Of a stretch of DNA of 64,000 bases, positions 18,319 through 26,100 are shown piece by piece. The notes below the pieces were generated by a model. That model saw nothing but the letters and a program-made list of their open reading frames with translations. It had not been told where the DNA came from and did no database searches. This DNA is from Pseudomonas sp. S09G 359 (GTDB taxonomy: Bacteria; Pseudomonadota; Gammaproteobacteria; Pseudomonadales; Pseudomonadaceae). The first letter of the stretch is position 1, and each line of letters opens with the position of its first letter. The position numbers and the translations under genes were made by a program. The stretch spans positions 1,866,501-1,930,500 of the forward strand of contig NZ_CP025263.1 of assembly GCF_002843605.1 (NCBI RefSeq), written 5' to 3'.

Positions 18319-20970
18319 ATGAGCGACTCCGGCCGCGCCGATGCCCTGCTAGCCGACCTGCCACGGGACGGCCGTGGCCGGCTCAAAGTTTTCCTCGGTG
18401 CCGCGCCGGGTGTGGGCAAGACCTACGCCATGCTCCAGGCTGCCCACACCCAACTGCGCCAGGGCGTGCGGCTGGTTGCCGGCGTGGTCGAGACGCACGG
18501 CCGCGCCGAAACCGAAGCCTTGCTCAGCGGCCTGCCGCAGCAGCCCTTGCTGCGCAGCGAGTACCGCGGCGTGATGCTCGAAGAAATGGACCTCGACGGC
18601 CTGCTCGCCGCCAAGCCCAAGCTGGTGCTGGTAGACGAACTGGCCCACAGCAATGCCCCCGGCAGCCGTCATGAAAAACGCTGGCAAGACATCCAGGAAT
18701 TGCTCGCCGCCGGCATCAACGTGTTCACCACGGTCAACGTCCAGCATCTGGAAAGCCTCAATGACCAGGTGCGCGGCATCACCGGCGTGCAGGTGCGTGA
18801 AACCCTGCCGGACTGGGTACTGCAAGAGGCCGACGAACTGCTGCTGATCGACCTGCCCTCGCGCGAGCTGCTGGAGCGCCTGCGCGACGGCAAGGTGTAT
18901 GTGCCCGAGCAGGCCCGCGCCGCCATCGATGCATTTTTTACCCAGACCAACCTGATGGCCCTGCGCGAGCTGGCGATGCAAACCGCCGCCGCCCACGTCG
19001 ATGACGACTTGGCCCAAGGCTATCGCCAACTCGGCCAGGCGGCGCCGGCGGTGCGCGGGCGCTTGCTGGTGGGGGTGGATGGCGATGCGCAGGCCGAACG
19101 CCTGGTGCGCCATGCCAGCCGCGTGGCCCAGCGCCGGCATCTGCCGTGGAGCCTGGTGCATATCGACAACGGCCGCGCGCGGGATGAACAAGCGCGCCTG
19201 CGCCTGCAAAACGCCCAGCAACTGGCCGAGCGCCTGGGCGGGGAAGTGGTGTTACTGCGCGCCGGGGAAGTGGCCAAGACGCTGATCCAGCATGCTGCCG
19301 AGCGCCGTGCCAGCCTGTTGCTGGTGGGGCAGTCGCGGATGCGCTGGCGGCGTCGCCTGTTCGGTGGCGGCTTGGCTGCGCGGTTGCTGCGCAATGCGCG
19401 GGGTCTGGAAATCAACGTGCTCGACAGCGACGACATCCCCGCACCGCCACGCCTGCCGGATGTGCGCGGGCTGGTGTGGTTTGATTATGCCTTGGCGGTG
19501 GTCGCCACCGTGGTCGCGGCGGCTGTAGCCTGGGCGGTGTCCAGCGTTTTACCGTTGCCGAATATCTCGCTGGTGTTTCTCGCGGCGGTATTGCTGGTGG
19601 CAGTGCGCAGTAGTTTGGGGCCGTCGCTGGTGTGCGCCGCGCTGTCGTTCATGACCTATGACTTTCTGTTTATCCCGCCGAATTTTTCCTTCGCCATCCA
19701 GCGCGAGGAGGATGTGCTGACGTTGCTGTTCTTCCTGCTGATGGCGGCGCTCACCGGTAACCTGGCAGCGCGCCAGCGTCGGCAGCTGCAGGCGTTGCGT
19801 GACACCCAGGAAGAAACCAGCGAACTGCTCGACCTGTCGCGCAAACTCACCGCCGCCACCGACCGCCAGGCGGTGATCAGTGCGGCGGCGCACCATCTGG
19901 AGGGGTGGAGCGACCTGAACCTGTGCCTGGTCAATCGTGACGGCCAGGGCGGTTGGGCTATCGAAACCGGCGGCCCGTTGACCCTTACCGAAGCCGAGCG
20001 TGCCGCCGCCGATTGGGCCTGGCAGCATGACCAACCGGCAGGCATGGGCACCGGCACCTTGCCGTTTGGCCGTTGGTGGTGGTGGCCGCTGTCAGGTGAA
20101 GAGGGGCCGCTGGGCTTGCTCGGCGTCAGCGCCAAACCGGGCCGCGAATTGAGCGGCCAGCGCCGTCGCCTGCTGACTGCCTTGAGCCAGCCATTGGCCC
20201 AGGCGCTGGCGCGGGCACAACTGGCGCAGGAGTTGGAATCGGCGCGCCTGCACGGCGAAACCGAGCAATTGCGCAGCGCCTTGCTGGCTTCGGTCTCCCA
20301 TGATTTGCGCACCCCCCTGACCTCCATGCGTGGCAGCATCGACAGCCTGCTGGCGCTTGGTGAAGCCATCCCCCTGGAGGATCGCCGCGACTTGCTCGAA
20401 GGCACCCGCGACGAAGCCGAGCGCCTCGACCGCTACATCCAGAACCTGCTCGACATGACTCGCCTCGGCCACGGTGCCCTGAAGCTGGCGCGGGATTGGG
20501 TGTCGCCGGGGGATATCGTCGGCAGCGCGCTCGGGCGTTTACGTGCGGTGCTGGCGCCGTTGCAGGTGAGCACGGAGGTGCCGGCACAGTTGCCGTTGCT
20601 GTATGTACATGCCGCGCTGATCGAACAGGCGCTGGTCAATGTGCTGGAAAACGCTGCGCGTTTTTCACCGCCCCACGGCCGCTTGCAACTGAGCGCGGGG
20701 GTGTCGGACAACCAGCTGTTTTTCGCCGTGGCCGACGAGGGCCCGGGGATTCCAGAGGAGGAGCGTGCGAAGATCTTCGATATGTTCTACACCGCCGCGC
20801 GCGGGGATCGCGGCGGGCAGGGCACAGGCCTGGGCCTGGCGATCTGCCAGGGCATGGTCGGTGCGCATGGGGGGCATATCCGTGTGGCCGATGGCATTGA
20901 CGGGCGCGGCACCTGCATCAGCTTGTTCCTGCCGTTGCCGACACAGCCTGGCCTGGAAGGTGAGGCGTGA
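18319..20970 (+). CDS. kdpD: Sensor histidine kinase KdpD
   Basis: 883 residues. Domains in order: N-terminal KdpD domain with a P-loop (GAAPGVGKTY, Lys34), a universal-stress-like domain (about 245-370), four membrane helices (about 387-485), a GAF-like segment, then the kinase core. The core has the H box ASVSHDLRTPLTS (His661), the N box NVLENAARFS and the G boxes DEGPGIPEE and GTGLGLAICQG. It senses low K+ or osmotic stress and phosphorylates KdpE. A REP pair separates it from kdpC. Confidence 0.96.
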   Translation: MSDSGRADALLADLPRDGRGRLKVFLGAAPGVGKTYAMLQAAHTQLRQGVRLVAGVVETHGRAETEALLSGLPQQPLLRSEYRGVMLEEMDLDGLLAAKPKLVLVDELAHSNAPGSRHEKRWQDIQELLAAGINVFTTVNVQHLESLNDQVRGITGVQVRETLPDWVLQEADELLLIDLPSRELLERLRDGKVYVPEQARAAIDAFFTQTNLMALRELAMQTAAAHVDDDLAQGYRQLGQAAPAVRGRLLVGVDGDAQAERLVRHASRVAQRRHLPWSLVHIDNGRARDEQARLRLQNAQQLAERLGGEVVLLRAGEVAKTLIQHAAERRASLLLVGQSRMRWRRRLFGGGLAARLLRNARGLEINVLDSDDIPAPPRLPDVRGLVWFDYALAVVATVVAAAVAWAVSSVLPLPNISLVFLAAVLLVAVRSSLGPSLVCAALSFMTYDFLFIPPNFSFAIQREEDVLTLLFFLLMAALTGNLAARQRRQLQALRDTQEETSELLDLSRKLTAATDRQAVISAAAHHLEGWSDLNLCLVNRDGQGGWAIETGGPLTLTEAERAAADWAWQHDQPAGMGTGTLPFGRWWWWPLSGEEGPLGLLGVSAKPGRELSGQRRRLLTALSQPLAQALARAQLAQELESARLHGETEQLRSALLASVSHDLRTPLTSMRGSIDSLLALGEAIPLEDRRDLLEGTRDEAERLDRYIQNLLDMTRLGHGALKLARDWVSPGDIVGSALGRLRAVLAPLQVSTEVPAQLPLLYVHAALIEQALVNVLENAARFSPPHGRLQLSAGVSDNQLFFAVADEGPGIPEEERAKIFDMFYTAARGDRGGQGTGLGLAICQGMVGAHGGHIRVADGIDGRGTCISLFLPLPTQPGLEGEA

Positions 20971-21007
20971 GCTACCCTGTTTTTTCCACGGATCTTGATT
21001 GGATACC

Positions 21008-21697
21008 ATGAGCCAGACCGCGACGATTTTGGTCATTGATGACGAACCGCAGATCCGCAAATTCCTGCGCATCAGCCTGGCTTCCCAGGGCTATAAAGTG
21101 ATCGAGGCCGGCACCGGCAACGAAGGCCTGGCCCAGGCCGCGCTGAGCAAGCCGGACCTGCTGGTGCTCGACCTCGGCCTGCCCGATATGGACGGCCAGC
21201 AGGTGCTGCGCGAATTCCGCGAGTGGTCGACGGTGCCGGTGCTGGTGCTGTCGGTGCGCGCCAGCGAAGGTCAGAAGGTCGAGGCCCTCGACGGTGGCGC
21301 CAATGACTATGTGACCAAACCCTTCGGCATCCAGGAGTTCCTGGCCCGGGTGCGCGCGTTGCTGCGCCAGGCGCCGGCCGGTGAAGCGCAGGAAGCGGCC
21401 TTGAGTTTTGGCCCGTTGACGGTGGACCTGGCCTATCGCCGGGTGCTGCTGGACGGAGTGGAAGTGGCGTTGACCCGTAAGGAATACGCGGTGCTGGCGC
21501 AATTGGCGCGGCACCCGGGGCGGGTGATAACCCAGCAACAACTGCTCAAGGACATCTGGGGCCCGACGCATACCGAGGACAGCCATTATCTGCGCATCGT
21601 GGTGGGGCATCTGCGGCAGAAGCTGGCGGATGACCCTACTCAGCCGCGGTTTATTGTGACTGAGGCGGGGGTGGGGTATCGGTTATTGAGTGCCTGA
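21008..21697 (+). CDS. kdpE: Response regulator KdpE
   Basis: 229 residues from the ATG at 21008; an in-frame TTG 9 bases earlier is less likely. The receiver domain has the acidic pair Asp11-Asp12, the phosphoacceptor Asp55 (LLVLDLGLPD) and the lysine in TKPFG. An OmpR/PhoB winged helix follows (LTRKEYAVLAQLARHPGRVI, HYLRIVVGHLRQKL). It lies 37 bases after kdpD and should activate kdpFABC through the repeat array upstream of kdpF. Confidence 0.96.
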   Translation: MSQTATILVIDDEPQIRKFLRISLASQGYKVIEAGTGNEGLAQAALSKPDLLVLDLGLPDMDGQQVLREFREWSTVPVLVLSVRASEGQKVEALDGGANDYVTKPFGIQEFLARVRALLRQAPAGEAQEAALSFGPLTVDLAYRRVLLDGVEVALTRKEYAVLAQLARHPGRVITQQQLLKDIWGPTHTEDSHYLRIVVGHLRQKLADDPTQPRFIVTEAGVGYRLLSA

Positions 21698-21716
21698 GAT
21701 TATCAGCGTCTGAACT

Positions 21717-21793
21717 GGCCTCATCGGGGGCAAGCCGCCTCGCACAGGGGAATGCATTCCAAATGTGGGAGGGGGCTTGCCCCCGATGGGGCC
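21717..21793. repeat. REP pair (inverted)
   Basis: GGCCTCATCGGGGGCAAGC and the inverted GTGGGAGGGGGCTTGCCC with CCGATGGGGCC. It fills the short convergent gap between kdpE and the patatin gene and may act as a shared transcription end. Confidence 0.9.
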
Positions 21794-21812
21794 CTCAGCA
21801 ACGCCATCAATC

Positions 21813-22850
21813 TCAGGGCTGCTCACTCTCATACCGATCCAACGTATCACTGGCAATCTCCCGCCCCAGTGCGATCAACTCCGGCGCCTTGTAGAACTCA
21901 AAAAACCGGCACACCCGCTTGGGCACGTTGATCAGCACATCCGGCGGATAACCCGCGATCTTGTACTGCGCCAGCGACGTCTGCATTACCTCGAAACTCT
22001 GGTTGATCAGGTCCAGCAATGACGCCGGGCCGACGTTATCGATGATGAACGAACCGGTCGCTGACTTCGGTGCCCCGGCTTTTTCCGGGGCGGCGGCGGG
22101 TTGCTGCGATTCCGGCTCGGCAGACTCCAGCCATGGGTTGATCTCCGCCGCCTGTGCCTCCAAGGCCTCCTGCTCGAGCTTCATCAATTGTTCGGCCTGC
22201 TTGCGGCGAAACGGCAAATGCGACCCCAGTGATTTCGCCAGGTTGTTGAAGCGGCTCTTGAACGCGGGTGGGCGTTGGATCACCGGCAAGTGGTAGTGCT
22301 TCTGGTTGGTGGCGTTGAGGTTGACCGCGATGATCAAATCGCAATGGCTCGACACCACCGGCACGATCGGCAGCGGGTTGAGCAGGCCGCCGTCCACCAG
22401 CATGCGGTTGCCTTGCATCACTGGGGTAAACAGGCTGGGGATCGCTGCCGAGGCGCGCATGGCCTGGTGCAGGCAACCTTCCTGGAACCAGATTTCCTGC
22501 TGGTTGGTCAGGTCAGTGGCGACGGCGGTGTAGGGGATGCGCAGCTCTTCAATATTGATCTCGCCGACGATCTTGCGAATTTGCCCGAAGACTTTCTCGC
22601 CGCGAATCGCCCCCAGGCGAAAACTCACGTCGACCAGGCGCAGCACGTCGAGGTAGTCGAGGCTTTCAATCCAGTTGCGATACTCGTCCAGTTTGCCGGC
22701 GGCGTAGATCCCGCCGACCACGGCGCCCATTGAGCAACCGGCGATGCAGGCAATCTCATAGCCGCGCCGTTCGATCTCCTCGATCACGCCGATATGGGCG
22801 TAGCCGCGGGCTCCGCCGGAGCCCAGCACCAAGGCAACGCGTTTCTTCAT
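21813..22850 (-). CDS. Patatin-like phospholipase (RssA/NTE type)
   Basis: 345 residues. The oxyanion loop GSGGARG (residues 10-16), the nucleophile elbow GCSMG (Ser40) and the catalytic aspartate in MLVDGGLLNPLP are all present, so the Ser-Asp dyad is complete. No signal peptide or membrane segment is seen. The C-terminal third, about residues 220-345, contains an alanine/glutamate-rich insertion and a tail not typical of the minimal RssA protein. It probably hydrolyses phospholipids or lysophospholipids in the cytoplasm or at the inner membrane; the substrate is unknown. Confidence 0.88.
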   Translation of the reverse strand: MKKRVALVLGSGGARGYAHIGVIEEIERRGYEIACIAGCSMGAVVGGIYAAGKLDEYRNWIESLDYLDVLRLVDVSFRLGAIRGEKVFGQIRKIVGEINIEELRIPYTAVATDLTNQQEIWFQEGCLHQAMRASAAIPSLFTPVMQGNRMLVDGGLLNPLPIVPVVSSHCDLIIAVNLNATNQKHYHLPVIQRPPAFKSRFNNLAKSLGSHLPFRRKQAEQLMKLEQEALEAQAAEINPWLESAEPESQQPAAAPEKAGAPKSATGSFIIDNVGPASLLDLINQSFEVMQTSLAQYKIAGYPPDVLINVPKRVCRFFEFYKAPELIALGREIASDTLDRYESEQP

Positions 22851-23067
22851 GGTCCATGTCCTCCCCTAGGCAGGTGCCCACAATGCGCCCATTGAGGGGC
22901 TGGCTACAATCTTCGCAGGAGCCTGTAATATTTTTCCAGAATAGCCATGGTGCTCGCGTATGCTTTGGCAATCGGAGAGTTTGATTTCAGGCTGACTGAC
23001 AAGGCACTTTTCCTTGTAGGCAACGTCTACACCGTACGACTGTTTTTCTTTATTTGAGGTGTCATCG

Positions 23068-23346
23068 ATGAAAGCCTGGATGTGTGTGCCTGTGATTGTA
23101 TTGGCCCTGGCCGGTTGTGCCGGTAAAACCGCCTACCGCGACAGCTGCGGCACCCAACTGGATGCGGCGTGGCACGAGCTGGACCTGGCCAAGGCCGAAG
23201 GGTTTGCCGGTACCGTGAGCTACTCCAAGGCGTTGTCGCTGTTGACCGGCGCCAAGACCCAGCAACAATTCGAAGCGTTTGAAGGTTGCTCTAACAAGGC
23301 CGAGAAAGCGCGGTTCTACATTCGTGAGTCGCGCGCCGGGCGTTGA
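23068..23346 (+). CDS. Small lipoprotein of unknown function
   Basis: 92 residues from MKAWMC, preceded by GAGGT. The signal peptide ends in the lipobox LAGC, so Cys17 would be lipidated; the residue after it is Ala, which suggests an outer membrane destination. The mature part is helical, with ELDLAKAEGFAGTVSYSKALSLL and two further cysteines that could pair. It precedes the CHAD gene by 40 bases. I do not recognise a named family. Confidence 0.75.
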   Translation: MKAWMCVPVIVLALAGCAGKTAYRDSCGTQLDAAWHELDLAKAEGFAGTVSYSKALSLLTGAKTQQQFEAFEGCSNKAEKARFYIRESRAGR

Positions 23347-23386
23347 TCGGTAGCTTCCAGGATTTTCATCGGAAAGTGAGGGCGTG

Positions 23387-24148
23387 ATGTCAGCTTTGGT
23401 CGATCAGTTAGTCGTTCAGGTCATTGGCCTGGAAGTTGGGTTACTGAGCTGCCAGGCTCGCCTCGCCGCCGTCACCGACGATGAAGCCCTGCATGACCTG
23501 CGCACCACGGTGCGCCGCCTGCGCAGCTTATTACGCCCATTGCGCGGGCTGCCGGGTGTGGAGCAGCTTGAACTGGCCGCCAGCACGGTCGGCCGATTGA
23601 CCACGCCGCTGCGCGACCGTGAGGTGCTGGCGGCGTATTTGCACCAGCATGGTCACCACGCAGCCGCCGAGCGGCGTTTGCGCCTGCAACCCGAAACCTA
23701 TCGCCACGTGGCGCAAAGCCCGGAACTCGCGCATCTGCTGCTGATTCTCGATGCCTTCCCGCGGTTTATCCGCGCTTCTGAACACCAGAAACTGCTCAAA
23801 GGCCTGCGCCCGCGCATTGAAAAACGCCTGGCCAAGCAGTGGCAGAAACTCGATGAGGCCCTGAAGGATCCTGATCATGACCGCCATCGCCTGCGGTTGC
23901 TGATCAAACGCGTGCGCTACGCCGCAGAGGCCTACCCCGAATTGGACAAGTTGCCTGCCAACGCCATGTCACGCCTGAAAAAAGCCCAGGCTGCCCTGGG
24001 GGATTGGCACGATTGCTGGCAGTGGCTGGCCCAGGCCGAACGTCAGGCAGATCTGCAGCCCTGTGTTGCCGTATGGCACCGCACCATGGCCAAGGCAGAG
24101 GGGCAAGCCGACCGGGTGCTGGATAAACTCAGCGCCGATTGTTTTTGA
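23387..24148 (+). CDS. CHAD domain protein
   Basis: 253 residues of alpha-helical repeats with the conserved histidines and basic residues of CHAD domains: ALHDLRTTVRRLRSLLRPL near the N-terminus and HRLRLLIKRVRYAAEAY in the second half, ending GDWHDCWQWL. CHAD proteins bind inorganic polyphosphate and often go to polyphosphate granules. No CYTH triphosphatase domain is fused here. The start ATG follows GTGAGGGCG. Confidence 0.9.
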   Translation: MSALVDQLVVQVIGLEVGLLSCQARLAAVTDDEALHDLRTTVRRLRSLLRPLRGLPGVEQLELAASTVGRLTTPLRDREVLAAYLHQHGHHAAAERRLRLQPETYRHVAQSPELAHLLLILDAFPRFIRASEHQKLLKGLRPRIEKRLAKQWQKLDEALKDPDHDRHRLRLLIKRVRYAAEAYPELDKLPANAMSRLKKAQAALGDWHDCWQWLAQAERQADLQPCVAVWHRTMAKAEGQADRVLDKLSADCF

Positions 24149-24238
24149 ATCGGTCCGGTTTTTGGCCGGAATAAGCGCTGTACCTTGCTGGCACGATGGT
24201 TAAGATCCCCCATCTGTTTCTTTTGATGTGAGGTCGCC

Positions 24239-25036
24239 ATGCGCTTTAGTGATTTGCTCGACGCTGCCCGTAGCAACCCGTTGGATGTCACCATCCCCGC
24301 CGAATGGGCCCAGGGTCGCGCCACCTTTGGTGGTCTGGTCGCTGCGTTGCAATACGAAGCCTTGCGCGCCCAAGTACCGGCGGATCGCCCTTTGCGTTCG
24401 CTGGCAATCACCTTTGTTGGCCCGGTGGCACCCGATGTGCCTGCCAGTTATCAAGTCGAAGTGTTGCGCGAAGGCAAAGCCGTCAGCCAATTGCTCGGGC
24501 GTGTGGTGCAGAACGGCGAAGTGGCGACACTGGTGCAGGCCAGTTTCGGCGCGTCCCGTGAGTCGGAAATCGCTGTCGAGAGCGAAGCATCGCCGGTGTT
24601 CAAACATTGGGATGAATGCCAGGAGCTGCCCTACATCAAGGGCGTCACCCCAGAATTCATGCGCCACCTGGCAATGCGCTGGAGTGTCGGCGGCTTGCCG
24701 TTCACCGGCAATAAATCCCGCGTTATGGGCGGCTGGGTACGCTTGCGCGGAGACGTGAAAGAAGAGCCGCTGACTGAGGCGCATATCCTCGCGTTAGTCG
24801 ACGCCTGGCCCCCGGCGTTGCTGCCACACCTGAAAAAGCCCGCGCCGGGTAGCACCCTGACTTGGACCATCGAATTCATTCAGCCGCTGCAGAACCTGAC
24901 GACCCTCGACTGGTGCCAGTACCACGTCAGCATCGAACACGCGCGTGACGGCTACGGTCACGCCGCCGCCGCCCTCTGGAGCCCGACCGGCGAACTCATC
25001 GCCATCAGCCGCCAGACCGTGGTGGTCTTCGCCTGA
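24239..25036 (+). CDS. Acyl-CoA thioesterase family protein (double hotdog)
   Basis: 265 residues forming two hotdog domains in tandem. The N-terminal one has WAQGRATFGGLVAALQYEAL and LAITFVGPVAP; the C-terminal one has LTWTIEFIQPL and DGYGHAAAALWSPTGELIAIS. It belongs to the TesB-like/4HBT_3 group that hydrolyses medium- and long-chain acyl-CoA. A conserved GGWVRL precedes the second domain. It reads in the same direction as the CHAD gene but 90 bases away, and is convergent with the Mpo1-like gene by 2 bases. Confidence 0.85.
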   Translation: MRFSDLLDAARSNPLDVTIPAEWAQGRATFGGLVAALQYEALRAQVPADRPLRSLAITFVGPVAPDVPASYQVEVLREGKAVSQLLGRVVQNGEVATLVQASFGASRESEIAVESEASPVFKHWDECQELPYIKGVTPEFMRHLAMRWSVGGLPFTGNKSRVMGGWVRLRGDVKEEPLTEAHILALVDAWPPALLPHLKKPAPGSTLTWTIEFIQPLQNLTTLDWCQYHVSIEHARDGYGHAAAALWSPTGELIAISRQTVVVFA

Positions 25037-25038
25037 TT

Positions 25039-25401
25039 TTAATGCCTGTGGCGCTGCCGCCAGGCACGCCACCAACCACCGCTCAACACAAAGCGCGGAA
25101 AGGTCACGAACTGTTCAACCACCAGGCGCTGCACCGCGTCTTTACGATCACTGAATGGTTCATTGGCCTGGGCTTCCAGACTATGCCCATGCCGCTGTAA
25201 CGCCAGGCCGGCCAGGATGCCAACCACCCCAACGGCGAAACTGGCCAGGCTCAGGCTGAACACCCCGGAAACAATCAACAGAAACCCGATGATAAACAGC
25301 GGCACAGCAATCAGGTGCAGCGCCAGGTTGGTCGGGTGCTGGTGGTTTTGCGGGTAGTTACGCCATTGCCAGGCGGGGAGATTGGGATGACGTTTGCCCA
25401 T
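25039..25401 (-). CDS. Mpo1-like (DUF962) membrane protein
   Basis: 120 residues. NHQHPTNLALHLIAVPLFIIG and the later QRHGHSLE provide the histidines expected to bind iron, and two hydrophobic helices lie at about 27-46 and 48-66. Yeast Mpo1 of this family is an Fe-dependent dioxygenase that shortens 2-hydroxy fatty acids; a similar lipid role here is inference. Confidence 0.82.
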   Translation of the reverse strand: MGKRHPNLPAWQWRNYPQNHQHPTNLALHLIAVPLFIIGFLLIVSGVFSLSLASFAVGVVGILAGLALQRHGHSLEAQANEPFSDRKDAVQRLVVEQFVTFPRFVLSGGWWRAWRQRHRH

Positions 25402-25698
25402 GATGGTGAATCCTCTGTCCGTTGAAACAACATGGAGAGAGTTTAGGTGGGGTTGGGTGGGGGGGGCGAATTGGGGTTGGCTATAGAGGTCATAGAGGGC
25501 AAGTTATGGTCAGCTATTTTTACCCCAAAATGACGCATTCGTGGTCGTCTATGTGCACCAGAAACGTGAAGTTCCTATCCCCCCCCCCCCCCCCCCCCCC
25601 CCCCGGAATGAAAGTCCAATAGCTCATATTAATTAGTTTCGGTGTTTAATTTTCTAAATTTCTTGCTTGTAGTATTTTTATTTATAGTGCTGCTTGGT
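25402..25698. other. Intergenic stretch with G-rich block and 26-base C tract
   Basis: No gene is seen. Left of the tract are G-rich runs (25447-25468). The poly-C run lies at 25579-25604. To its right the DNA becomes abruptly AT-rich up to the immunity gene stop at 25699. It marks the left edge of the rhs island. Confidence 0.7.
25579..25604. repeat. Homopolymer run of 26 C
   Basis: Twenty-six consecutive C on the plus strand, in the intergenic space 95 bases beyond the end of the minus-strand immunity gene. Exceptionally long for this genome. It may be slippage-prone or an assembly artefact. Confidence 0.9.
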
Positions 25699-26100
25699 TC
25701 AAAAGTCCTCATCATCGCCTCTTATGTAAACATTAGGGTTGCAGATGGAGATGCTCTGGGCCTTGAATTCAATTAAGGAGTTTTTGTTGGTAGCATGGAA
25801 GAACGTCTGTTCATCTTCTTTTGTTATTTTTAAAAAAAAAGTATCTCGAGTGGGGATGTTTAGTATCTTCAGATCGCTAATGCCATAGCAGTCAATACCA
25901 AGCCTGCAAACGTTGTAACCTTTGTTTTTCCATTTTTCTGGTAGTGAATCTGGGAAGTCAGGTATATCGAAACCAATTCCCAGAGAAGGCCGGTCGTTAT
26001 CTATTTGTAAAGAAAATATAGTGATTTCTCCTATCTCTACAGGTTGGGTGAAGATTTTTTCAAAAAAAATATTTGTATCTAGCTCATTCCAATATTTCAT
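25699..26100 (-). CDS. Imm50-like immunity protein of the rhs toxin
   Basis: 133 residues, AT-rich, with no signal peptide. The segment PSLGIGFDIPDFPDSLPEKW followed by KNKGYNVCRLGIDCYGISDL resembles the Imm50 immunity family. Its ATG lies inside the last codons of the rhs reading frame, a 17-base overlap, so translation is coupled to the toxin. Position directly after the toxin tip is the main reason for the immunity call. Confidence 0.75.
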   Translation of the reverse strand: MKYWNELDTNIFFEKIFTQPVEIGEITIFSLQIDNDRPSLGIGFDIPDFPDSLPEKWKNKGYNVCRLGIDCYGISDLKILNIPTRDTFFLKITKEDEQTFFHATNKNSLIEFKAQSISICNPNVYIRGDDEDF

